This document shows positions 1 through 5,811 of a DNA stretch of 6,419 nucleotides, piece by piece. Made by a program: the position numbers and the translations under genes. The notes under the pieces were generated by a model. That model was not told the origin of the DNA. It saw only the letters and a program-made list of their open reading frames with translations, and ran no database searches. Position 1 is the stretch's first letter. Each line of letters begins with the position of its first letter. Origin of the DNA: RGIG1752 sp045650425 (lineage in GTDB: Bacteria > Bacillota_I > Bacilli_A > RF39 > UBA660). Location: assembly GCA_045650425.1 (NCBI GenBank), contig JAZRRD010000026.1:1-6419 (forward strand). Reading direction: 5' to 3'.

Positions 1-52
1 ACAAAATATCAATTTGTACTTTCTTTTTTTCTGTTAATTGGGTATAATTCAT
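1..52 (-). CDS. Probable IS30-like transposase, N-terminal fragment (runs off the left edge)
   Basis: Only 17 codons are inside the window: MNYTQLTEKKKVQIDIL. The start is well supported by a strong Shine-Dalgarno AAGGAGG (minus strand of 61-67), 8 bases before the ATG at 52-50. The pattern M-x-Y-x-x-L-T-x-x-[EK], then a hydrophobic stretch, resembles the opening of many IS30-family transposases. In that family it precedes a helix-turn-helix that binds the terminal inverted repeats, ahead of a DDE catalytic core; none of that is visible here. A sigma factor or small HTH regulator could start similarly. The ORF is certain to continue to the edge; the family call rests on 17 residues. Confidence 0.5.
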   Translation of the reverse strand, partial: MNYTQLTEKKKVQIDIL

Positions 53-56
53 TTAT

Positions 57-86
57 GAGTCCTCCTTGCCGGGTGGGGCTCTTTTT
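57..86 (+). terminator. Plus-strand terminator-like hairpin over the transposase leader
   Basis: Read on the plus strand, GAGTCCT (57-63) pairs with GGGGCTC (75-81), with two G-U pairs. The stem can be extended inward by CCT/GGG across a bulged T74. TTTTT (82-86) follows directly. On the minus strand the same bases hold the transposase ribosome binding site, but the G-U pairs become C-A mismatches, so the fold is much weaker there. No plus-strand gene ends here, so it may stop antisense transcription coming out of the element or from further left. It could also be chance structure. Confidence 0.4.
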
Positions 87-94
87 ATTGTATC

Positions 95-120
95 AAAAAA
101 CCACACCTTGTGGTGCGGTT
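95..120 (-). terminator. Rho-independent terminator (second of a tandem pair)
   Basis: On the minus strand AACCGCACC (120-112), loop ACAA, then GGTGTGGTT (107-99) form a 9-bp stem with one G-T pair, followed by a run of T (100-95). It lies 30 bases beyond the stop of the surface-protein gene and upstream of the transposase start. It should end leftward transcription and shield the transposase from read-through. Confidence 0.8.
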
Positions 121-136
121 GAAATTTCAATTTAGG

Positions 137-169
137 AAAAAATGTACAATTTATTTTTGTACATTTTTT
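137..169 (-). terminator. AT-rich, potentially bidirectional terminator overlapping the gene's stop codon
   Basis: AAAAAATGTACAA (137-149) and TTGTACATTTTTT (157-169) are perfect 13-base inverted arms around a 7-base loop. Both strands end in a T run. The stop codon TAA (153-151) of the surface-protein gene sits in the loop, so the last codons double as terminator stem. It is the first of two terminators closing this gene. Confidence 0.65.
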
Positions 170-696
170 AGTTGTTTATTTTTCCTACTCAATATCACAC
201 TTAGTATAACAATAACTATACTAAATCCGGAAATTATTCCAAGAACAAATGGATTAGTTAAAAGATCTAAATTTGAATCTTCCGCAACTTCTTTACAAGC
301 AACATTACTCATAGATTCATTTTTATCTAATTCAGACGCTGTTTTTACAATGGTTACCTTATCTGCATATTCACTCCCAATTTTTAAACTTGCTTCCCCT
401 TCTTTTTTGGTTTGAAAAATCAAAATAGGAATATAATAACCATATTCTTCAGATTCATCACATTTAAGTAAAAGTTCTCCATCTTTAATTTTTTCAACAC
501 TACATGTTGTTTGTTCATCATAATAACATTCTACTGAATCAGCACACTTAATATAAAAATCACTATAATCTAAAAATTCCTCATCATAATAAATTTTTTC
601 ATTAATATAATTAGGACCAGTAAAATTAACTTCATATTCAAATTTTTCTCCAAGAACTGCACTTGTGCTAACAACTTTTCCATTATAATTACCCAT
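151..696 (-). CDS. Membrane-anchored surface protein of unknown function; 5' end displaced by an apparent frameshift
   Basis: The longest ATG-started ORF gives 181 residues, but this ATG has no Shine-Dalgarno and the product would lack a signal peptide. The frame stays open upstream of the ATG. A GTG-started signal peptide lies in another frame at 758-717 (separate entry); a single missing T near 718-721 would join the two into a protein of about 202 residues. The body (residues 1-140 of the 181) is acidic and looks extracellular, with cysteines at 51, 57, 65, 79 and 134. A hydrophobic helix spans about 150-169 (VLGIISGFSIVIVILSVIL), followed by a basic tail (RKNKQLK), so the body faces out and the C-terminus faces in. 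The alternating strand-like pattern from residue 7 to about 115 vaguely recalls cohesin-type beta sandwiches, but I do not recognise the family. It follows smc on the same strand after a terminator and ends in two terminators, so it is probably its own transcription unit. Confidence 0.75.
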   Translation of the reverse strand: MGNYNGKVVSTSAVLGEKFEYEVNFTGPNYINEKIYYDEEFLDYSDFYIKCADSVECYYDEQTTCSVEKIKDGELLLKCDESEEYGYYIPILIFQTKKEGEASLKIGSEYADKVTIVKTASELDKNESMSNVACKEVAEDSNLDLLTNPFVLGIISGFSIVIVILSVILSRKNKQLKNVQK

Positions 697-713
697 ATCG
701 GCATTTACAACCC

Positions 714-758
714 CTATAAAACCAACATCCCTATTACAAACAAAAATATTTTTTTCAC
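714..758 (-). other. Out-of-frame signal-peptide coding segment of the surface-protein gene
   Basis: GTG at 758-756 is preceded by AGGG (768-765) with 6 bases of spacing. It reads MKKIFLFVIGMLVL and then a TAG stop (716-714): two lysines and a hydrophobic core, the start of a classic signal peptide. From about base 718 onward the frame of the large ORF reads FIGVVNAD, which supplies the rest of the core and a V-x-A signal peptidase site before D. Adding one T to the TTTT run (718-721) makes the two frames continuous. The combined segment behaves as one signal peptide interrupted by a -1 base change. Whether this is a real mutation, an assembly error or recoding cannot be told from one sequence. 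Confidence 0.7.
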
Positions 759-781
759 TAACAACCCTACTTTCTAACTTA

Positions 782-787
782 ATTATA
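782..787 (-). promoter_or_regulatory. Possible -10 box for the surface-protein gene
   Basis: On the minus strand TATAAT (787-782) lies between the smc terminator and the GTG start at 758. This would give a leader of roughly 17-20 bases carrying the AGGG ribosome binding site. No recognisable -35 is found about 17 bases upstream; that position falls in the smc terminator stem. Confidence 0.35.
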
Positions 788-793
788 TATGGG

Positions 794-813
794 AAAAAAA
801 GAGCTCTAGCTCT
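794..813 (-). terminator. Terminator of the rnc-smc operon
   Basis: On the minus strand AGAGC (813-809), loop TAGA, GCTCT (804-800) are followed by seven T (800-794). The smc stop codon TAG (814-812) is partly in the stem. The stem is short (5 bp) but GC-containing in a very AT-rich setting, so moderate efficiency is plausible. Confidence 0.65.
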
Positions 814-3748
814 AATTTTCTAACTTTACACTAACAATCTTACTTACACCAGATTCTTGCATTGTAATTCCATATAAAGTATCCGCATATTCCATAGTTC
901 TCTTTTTATGAGTAATCAAGATAAATTGACTCTTATCTTTTTTCTCTTGCAAGTATTCTCCGAACATATCTACATTTGCTTCATCAAGAGCTGCTTCAAC
1001 TTCATCAAATACACAGAACGGAACAGTCTTAACATTTAATATTGCAAATATTAATGCTATTGCAGTTAAAGTTTTTTCTCCTCCACTTAAAAGCCCAATC
1101 GAATTAAGTTTCTTTCCTGGAGGTTCTGCGACAATATCAATTCCTGTTTTAAGTAAATCTGTTGGATCAGTAAGTCTTAAAGAGCCTACGCCACCTTTAA
1201 ATAACTTTTTGAAAGTGATATTAAATTCTGCATTTATCTTGTCATAAGTTTCTTTAAATCTATCAATCATGATTTTATCCATTTCTTCAATAACTTCAAG
1301 TAAACTATCACAAGACTTTTCTAAATCTTCTCTTTGAGTAAATAGAAAATCATATCTCTCAGATAATCTTTCATATTCACTTATTGCTCCAGTATTAACT
1401 TCACCTAAACGCGCTATTTCTCTTTTATAATCATTAATCTTTTTCTTAGCATCATTATAATTAGTATCCAATGAATATTCAAAGTGCGCTTTTTCATAAG
1501 TCATACTATAATTTTCACTTAAGTTCTCTAAGTCATTATCTAAAATAATATTTATCTTACTAAGTTCTAATTCACGAGAATGAATATCATTTTGAATTTT
1601 ATTTAATAAACTATTATTTTTTCGATTTTCTTGTTCAATATCATTTAATTTATTATTTAATAGTTCTTTCTTTTCTCTTATCTTAGATAATTCTTTATCA
1701 ATTAAATTCTTTTCTAAGTCTTTATCGTTATATTCTTTAATAATATTTAAAAGTTCTTCATTTAAAGAATTATTCTTTATATTATCTAATCCCTTTAATT
1801 CATTATTAATATTATTATATTTATCAGTTAATATACTTAAAGTATTTTTCTTTGAATTAATAGTTTCAGTGAATATTACAACATTTCTTTCACTATCTAA
1901 AGATTTATTTTCAAAAAATTCATATTCTTGTTCAGTTTCTTTTAATTCACTTTCACATTTTGTCAAATTACTTTCAAGTCTTGCTAATTCTAGTTTTAAA
2001 TCCTCCAGATTCTTCTTATCAACTATCGCAGAATAATTATTCTTAGCATTACCACCAGTGATTGAGCCTCCACTATGTAAAATTTCTCCATCCAAAGAAA
2101 CGATACGATATTTATAGTTAATTAGTTTACCAATTTCATTTAATGAATCTATATCTTTAGCTACAATTACATTTCCTAATTGATTAGTAATAATATTTTC
2201 ATACTTCTTATTAAAACTAATTAAATCAGAAAGAATCCCTACAAAACCAGAATTATCTTTAATTAGATTTAATGTATATTCATCAACACTTTTTCCTTTG
2301 ATTACATTAAGAGGGAAAAATGTTGCCCTTCCACTACGATTCTCTTTTAGGTAAGAAATACATTTTTTGGCTACCAATTCATTATCTACAATAATAAAGT
2401 TAGCATTAAAACCTAAAGCAGTTTCTAAAGCCATAGTATAATCATTTGATACTTCAATAACCTTACCAATTGTATTATGAACCCCTTTTTCTTTTAAACT
2501 TAAAACACCTTTTACAGATTGAGGTAATCTATTATCATTTTCTAAATTTAATTCTAAAATACTTATTTTACTATTTGTTTCATATATCTTTTTATTTATA
2601 ACATTTATATCATTAATTAAATTGCTTCTTCTTATCTTTACCATAAGAAGCTTATCTTTAAGAGAATTAGACTCATCTTGTTTTTCTTTAAAATCATTTT
2701 CTAAAGATTCTATTTCTTTAATCATTAAATCTAATTCTTTTTTAGTTTCTAATTCTGTTTCTTTTAAACTAATTAAATTTTGTTCAATTGCATCATCTGA
2801 CAAAGTATATTTTTGTCTTTCTAAAGCAATTTGTTTTTCAGAAGCAAGTTTTGATAACTCTTCCACAATACTAAGTAGTTTAGCACTTTTTACATTTACC
2901 TCTTCTTCAGTTTGCATTATCTCTAATTTTAATTTTTCTACTTCACTATTTTCAGAACTAGTATTAGTATTTAATTTTAAAAATTCCATATTTAAACTTT
3001 CTAATTCTGTATTTAATACAATCTTACGTTCATTATTTGCAGTTATTTCTTCAGCCAGTAAAGCAATCTCTATATTTTTTAATTTATCTTTTAAATCTAG
3101 ATATACTTTCGCAATCTCCGCTTGTTCTTTTAAAGGCTCTACAGTAACAGCAAGTTCATCAATTAATAAAGAAACCTTCTCAATATTATCTTTTGTTTTT
3201 TCTAATTTTCTTAAACTTTCTTCTTTTCTTTTTTTGTATTTTAAAACACAAGCCGCTTCTTCAAAAATTGTTCTTCTAGCTTCCGGTTTACTATTTATGA
3301 TGTCTTGAACACTACCTTGAGAAATAATATTAAATGCATCTACTCCTGCACCTGTATCTAAGAATAAATTAGTTATATCTTTAAGTCTAACTTTATTATT
3401 ATTTATAAAATATTCATTATCTCCGGTTTTATATACCATTCTTTTTATTTCAACTTCATTAAATTCTGTATTTAAATAGTGATCACTATTATCAAAAGTT
3501 AAAGAAACACTTGCTCTTGATAAAGCATCTCTTGTTTTAGAACCAGAAAAAATTACGTCGGTCATATTATCTGTGCCACGTAATGATTTAATAGACTGTT
3601 CTCCAAGTACCCAACGTATTGCATCTACGATATTACTTTTCCCCGATCCATTTGGACCTACGACTGCAGTAATTCCACTATCAAGTTCAATATTTAATTT
3701 TTCTGCAAAAGATTTAAAACCATAAGCATGAATGCTTTTTAAATACAT
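812..3748 (-). CDS. smc: Chromosome segregation/condensation ATPase Smc, short-arm form
   Basis: Smc dimerises through its hinge and, with ScpA and ScpB, forms the bacterial condensin that compacts and resolves sister chromosomes. All landmarks are present in 978 residues: Walker A GPNGSGKS (31-38), Q-loop Gln144 within ISQGSVQDIINSKPEARR, coiled coil from about 172 to 400, hinge about 408-566 ending GGSITGG, returning coil about 575-860, ABC signature LSGGEK (887-892), Walker B FCVFDE (911-916, catalytic Glu916), D-loop Asp922 and H-loop His947. Typical Bacillota Smc is near 1190 residues; this length resembles Mycoplasma proteins, the loss being in the coiled-coil arms. Cys167 replaces the Gly usual in FEEAAGVLKYK. 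The ATG is 8 bases beyond the rnc stop, with AGGTGA overlapping that stop as ribosome binding site, indicating co-transcription and possible coupling. ftsY, which often follows smc in Bacillota, is absent here. The scpAB genes must lie elsewhere. Confidence 0.97.
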   Translation of the reverse strand: MYLKSIHAYGFKSFAEKLNIELDSGITAVVGPNGSGKSNIVDAIRWVLGEQSIKSLRGTDNMTDVIFSGSKTRDALSRASVSLTFDNSDHYLNTEFNEVEIKRMVYKTGDNEYFINNNKVRLKDITNLFLDTGAGVDAFNIISQGSVQDIINSKPEARRTIFEEAACVLKYKKRKEESLRKLEKTKDNIEKVSLLIDELAVTVEPLKEQAEIAKVYLDLKDKLKNIEIALLAEEITANNERKIVLNTELESLNMEFLKLNTNTSSENSEVEKLKLEIMQTEEEVNVKSAKLLSIVEELSKLASEKQIALERQKYTLSDDAIEQNLISLKETELETKKELDLMIKEIESLENDFKEKQDESNSLKDKLLMVKIRRSNLINDINVINKKIYETNSKISILELNLENDNRLPQSVKGVLSLKEKGVHNTIGKVIEVSNDYTMALETALGFNANFIIVDNELVAKKCISYLKENRSGRATFFPLNVIKGKSVDEYTLNLIKDNSGFVGILSDLISFNKKYENIITNQLGNVIVAKDIDSLNEIGKLINYKYRIVSLDGEILHSGGSITGGNAKNNYSAIVDKKNLEDLKLELARLESNLTKCESELKETEQEYEFFENKSLDSERNVVIFTETINSKKNTLSILTDKYNNINNELKGLDNIKNNSLNEELLNIIKEYNDKDLEKNLIDKELSKIREKKELLNNKLNDIEQENRKNNSLLNKIQNDIHSRELELSKINIILDNDLENLSENYSMTYEKAHFEYSLDTNYNDAKKKINDYKREIARLGEVNTGAISEYERLSERYDFLFTQREDLEKSCDSLLEVIEEMDKIMIDRFKETYDKINAEFNITFKKLFKGGVGSLRLTDPTDLLKTGIDIVAEPPGKKLNSIGLLSGGEKTLTAIALIFAILNVKTVPFCVFDEVEAALDEANVDMFGEYLQEKKDKSQFILITHKKRTMEYADTLYGITMQESGVSKIVSVKLEN

Positions 3749-3756
3749 TTTATCAC

Positions 3757-4404
3757 CTACTTAACACTTTTCTTATATGCATCTAAAGCTGCATTTTGTT
3801 CAGCTTCTTTTTTACTTTTTCCTATTCCTCTTCCATAAACAATATTATCTATTTTAACTTCAAAAGTAAAAGTTTTATCATGGGCAGGGCCTTCATCACT
3901 AACAAGAACATATTCTAAAGACTTTTTATCTGTTTGAACTAATTCCTGTAAAAGCGATTTATAATCAATCATAAATTGATAATTGTCTTCGATATAAGGA
4001 ATTACCACTTCATAAATATATTTCTTTGCTATTAAAAACCCATGTTCTAAGTAAATTGCTCCTAAAACACTTTCAAAACAATCAGCAATAATAGTATTAT
4101 TAATGTCTTTTTCTTGACCATGTCCCACCAAAATATATTTATCAATTCCTACTTTTTTAGAATATTCAACTAAAGCATTTTCGCAAACATAGCTAGCTCT
4201 TAATTTACTCATTTCACCTTCTTGGTAATCAGAATTCAAATAATAATATTCACTTATAATTAGTTGTAAAACCGAATCCCCTAAAAACTCTAAACGCTCA
4301 TAATTTTCTGCATCATGCTCATTACTATAAGAACTATGGGTTAATGCCGTTTGTAAAAGATTTTGATTTCTAAATTCAATATTGTATTTTTCTAAAAAGT
4401 CCAT
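3757..4404 (-). CDS. rnc: Ribonuclease III
   Basis: Cleaves double-stranded RNA, including the rRNA precursor stems, and acts in the cytoplasm as a homodimer. The 215 residues have the normal two-domain layout. The endonuclease domain (about 1-140) carries the signature ERLEFLGDS (36-44). The metal-binding acidic residues are visible at Glu39, Asp43, Asp108 and Glu111, with Glu64 in the expected supporting position. The double-stranded RNA-binding domain runs from about 147 to 213 and ends in the typical KSKKEAEQNAALDA helix. Length matches the family (about 220-250), on the short side. The ATG has a good ribosome binding site (GGAGGA, 6 bases upstream). It is the first gene of a two-gene operon with smc, the conserved order in Bacillota, and is transcribed divergently from yidD. 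Confidence 0.97.
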   Translation of the reverse strand: MDFLEKYNIEFRNQNLLQTALTHSSYSNEHDAENYERLEFLGDSVLQLIISEYYYLNSDYQEGEMSKLRASYVCENALVEYSKKVGIDKYILVGHGQEKDINNTIIADCFESVLGAIYLEHGFLIAKKYIYEVVIPYIEDNYQFMIDYKSLLQELVQTDKKSLEYVLVSDEGPAHDKTFTFEVKIDNIVYGRGIGKSKKEAEQNAALDAYKKSVK

Positions 4405-4432
4405 ATCTATTCCTCCGAAAGTTTACTTAAAT

Positions 4433-4460
4433 ATTATAACATGTTAAGTTAAAATTCCAA
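4433..4460 (-). promoter_or_regulatory. Promoter of the rnc-smc operon
   Basis: On the minus strand TTGGAA (4460-4455), 16 bases, then TGTTATAAT (4441-4433), an extended -10 with consensus TATAAT. It lies about 30 bases upstream of the rnc ATG at 4404. The -35 matches consensus at four of six positions, and the TG extension should compensate. The 10-base palindrome TAACATGTTA (4437-4446) overlaps the -10. Confidence 0.7.
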
Positions 4461-4484
4461 AGTTATTTTACAAAATTAGTATTT

Positions 4485-4490
4485 TATAGT
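4485..4490 (+). promoter_or_regulatory. Weak candidate -10 for yidD and the lipoprotein gene
   Basis: TATAGT lies 22 bases before the yidD start, in the 108-base gap between divergent genes. No good -35 is found at 16-18 bases. An alternative is TTTACA (4467-4472) with TAAACT (4490-4495), but this would start transcription at the ribosome binding site. A promoter must exist in this gap; its exact boxes are unsure. Confidence 0.3.
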
Positions 4491-4512
4491 AAACTTATAT
4501 AGGTGATGGTAT

Positions 4513-4749
4513 TTGAAAAAAATCCTCATAAAGCTAATTAAGCTTTATCAAAAAACACCTTTAAATAGTCATAGCGCATGTAGATTTTATCCAACTTGTT
4601 CAAACTATATGATTGAATCGTTAGAAAATCACGGCTTATTTAAAGGATTATATTTAGGAATAAAAAGGATACTTAGGTGTAACCCATTTGGCAAAAGTGG
4701 ATATGATCCAGTACCTATGAAAGGGAAATTTTATGAAAAAAATAATTAA
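4513..4749 (+). CDS. yidD: YidD membrane protein insertion efficiency factor
   Basis: A small inner-membrane-associated protein of the DUF37/YidD family, reported to assist YidC/Oxa1-dependent insertion of membrane proteins. The 78 residues match the family from end to end: amphipathic N-terminal helix (MKKILIKLIKLYQK), the core CRFYPTCSNY (23-32), IKRILRCNPF (50-59) and GYDPVP (63-68). The three conserved cysteines are Cys23, Cys29 and Cys56. The start is TTG with AGGTG (4501-4505) 7 bases upstream. The nearby ATG at 4506 is in another frame that ends quickly, so TTG is the right choice. Its usual neighbours rnpA, rpmH and yidC are not here. Its last 17 bases overlap the next gene, implying a shared transcript. 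Confidence 0.95.
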   Translation: MKKILIKLIKLYQKTPLNSHSACRFYPTCSNYMIESLENHGLFKGLYLGIKRILRCNPFGKSGYDPVPMKGKFYEKNN

Positions 4750-5611
4750 ACTAGTTACAGTTGGTGTAACAATCTTACTTTTAGGAGGCTGTTTTGAAAA
4801 AAACAATTTAGAAAACGCTAATATTAATACAACAGTTTATCCAATTGAATTTTTAACTAAATTTTTATACGAAAATAATGCCGAAGTTAGTTCAATCTAC
4901 CCAGCAGGTGTAGATATCGAAACATACAAATTAAATAAAAAGCAAATCAAAGAATATTCGAAAGGTGACTTGTTTATTTATAACGGATTAACAAACGAAA
5001 AACAAATAGCTAAAGAGCTAATTAACCAAAATAAAAAAATGTTAATCATTGATGTATCTTATGGTCTAAAATATACGCATGGTATCGAAGAATTATGGTT
5101 AAGTCCAAATAATTTCTTAATGCTTGGGAAAAATATTAAAGAATATTTATCTGAATATGTAAACAACAAATATTTAATTGAAGAAATTGAAAAAAATTAT
5201 TTAGAACTAGAAGAAACAATGTCAGTTATGGATGCTGAATTAAGAAATATAGCATTAACAGCAGATAAAGAAAAAAAATCAAAAGTAATCGTAACTTCAT
5301 CGAATGTATTTAAATATTTAGAAAATTATGGATTTACGGTTATTTCTTTAGAAGATGAAGAAAATTTAACTTCAAATAATTTAAATACAATTAAAAAGAA
5401 TTTTAAAGATAGTACACATGATAGTATATTAATGTTAAAAAGTAATAAAAAAACAGAATTAATCAATTCTTTAGTAAATGATTATAAAGCTAAAATTATA
5501 GTTGTAAATGAAATGTATGCCTTAGATGAAACAGAAAAAAATAATAATGAAACTTACTTATCATTAATGGATGAATATATTGATAATATTCGCAATATTG
5601 TTCTTGAATAA
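4733..5611 (+). CDS. ZnuA/TroA-family lipoprotein (metal ABC transporter substrate-binding type) with an altered metal site
   Basis: A 292-residue exported lipoprotein: a basic start MKKIIK, a hydrophobic core and the lipobox LGGC (17-20), so Cys20 would be lipidated and anchored to the outer face of the membrane. The fold family is recognisable from YPAGVDIETY (56-65, usually PPGVEPHDYE), GDLFIYNGL (78-86), ELWLSP (120-125, usually DPHxWLSP), VTSSNVFKYL (187-196, usually VTxHxAFGYL), a long linking helix about 140-180, and the closing YLSLMDEYIDNI. Known members bind Zn or Mn through three His and one Asp/Glu. By my alignment these are Glu63, Glu120, Ser190 and Glu260 here, so none of the His is kept. 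The His-rich loop is also missing. Ligand and function are therefore uncertain. No permease or ATPase gene adjoins it. Ribosome binding site AAGGGA (4721-4726) with 6-base spacing; it overlaps yidD by 17 bases. Confidence 0.85.
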   Translation: MKKIIKLVTVGVTILLLGGCFEKNNLENANINTTVYPIEFLTKFLYENNAEVSSIYPAGVDIETYKLNKKQIKEYSKGDLFIYNGLTNEKQIAKELINQNKKMLIIDVSYGLKYTHGIEELWLSPNNFLMLGKNIKEYLSEYVNNKYLIEEIEKNYLELEETMSVMDAELRNIALTADKEKKSKVIVTSSNVFKYLENYGFTVISLEDEENLTSNNLNTIKKNFKDSTHDSILMLKSNKKTELINSLVNDYKAKIIVVNEMYALDETEKNNNETYLSLMDEYIDNIRNIVLE

Positions 5612-5615
5612 TTTT

Positions 5616-5660
5616 CTTGACTACTTATTAATATTATAGTAAAATTAATGAGTAGCCAAG
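5616..5660. repeat. Inverted repeat spanning the tRNA-Ser promoter
   Basis: CTTGACTACTTATTAAT (5616-5632) and ATTAATGAGTAGCCAAG (5644-5660) are inverted arms matching at 15 of 17 positions around an 11-base spacer. As RNA the arms would pair with one mismatch and one G-U. It starts 5 bases after the lipoprotein stop and contains the whole -35/-10 region of the tRNA promoter. There is no T run after it, so it is not an ordinary intrinsic terminator. Confidence 0.7.
5617..5645 (+). promoter_or_regulatory. Promoter of tRNA-Ser
   Basis: TTGACT (5617-5622), 17 bases, TAAAAT (5640-5645): each box matches consensus at five of six with ideal spacing. Transcription would start around 5652, about a dozen bases before the mature tRNA 5' end. 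Confidence 0.75.
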
Positions 5661-5664
5661 GTAT

Positions 5665-5755
5665 GGAGCAGTACTCAAGAGGCTGAAGAGGCGCCCCTGC
5701 TAAGGGTGTAGGTCGGGCAACTGGCGCGAGAGTTCAAATCTCTCCTGCTCCGCCA
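5665..5755 (+). tRNA. tRNA-Ser (anticodon GCT)
   Basis: The 91 bases fold as a class II tRNA. The acceptor GGAGCAG pairs with CTGCTCC, with discriminator G and encoded CCA. The anticodon stem is CGCCC/GGGTG (5692-5696, 5704-5708) with loop CTGCTAA and anticodon GCT at 5699-5701, reading AGC/AGT. A long variable arm follows (around TAGGTCGGGCAACTGG), then the T arm GAGAG-TTCAAAT-CTCTC. The long variable arm confirms serine. Confidence 0.97.
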
Positions 5756-5766
5756 TTATAAAAATC

Positions 5767-5792
5767 ACTCAGATTTATTTCTGAGTTTTTTT
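5767..5792 (+). terminator. Terminator of tRNA-Ser
   Basis: ACTCAGA (5767-5773), loop TTTATT, TCTGAGT (5780-5786), then a run of T to 5792. A perfect 7-bp stem 11 bases after the CCA. Confidence 0.85.
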
Positions 5793-5811
5793 ATATTTAA
5801 ATTTTACACAT

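Noticed and set aside
110..415. Plus-strand open frame of 101 codons
   Set aside because: It lies opposite the surface-protein gene and its terminators, starts inside a terminator stem, has no ribosome binding site, and its residue pattern is that of a shadow frame.
583..707. Alternative ATG at 705 (minus) with AGGGG at good spacing, opening a third frame of about 44 codons
   Set aside because: The frame ends quickly and overlaps the main ORF. The AGGGG is more simply part of the signal-peptide coding segment, and no homology is recognisable.
697..730. Match of GVVNAD, in the frame upstream of the ATG at 696, to the conserved PriA helicase motif GVxNAD
   Set aside because: Only six residues agree and nothing else of PriA is present. 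The segment is better explained as the end of a signal peptide.
2622..3308. Plus-strand open frame of 228 codons inside smc
   Set aside because: It is antisense to the Smc coiled coil. Its Ser/Phe/Leu-rich composition is what results from reading Lys/Glu/Asn-rich coiled-coil codons backwards.
4425..4449. Small inverted repeats around the rnc -10 (ACTTAA/TTAAGT and TAACATGTTA) as a regulator operator
   Set aside because: Arms of 5-6 bases are expected by chance at this base composition, and they match no Zur, MntR or other operator I know well enough to name.
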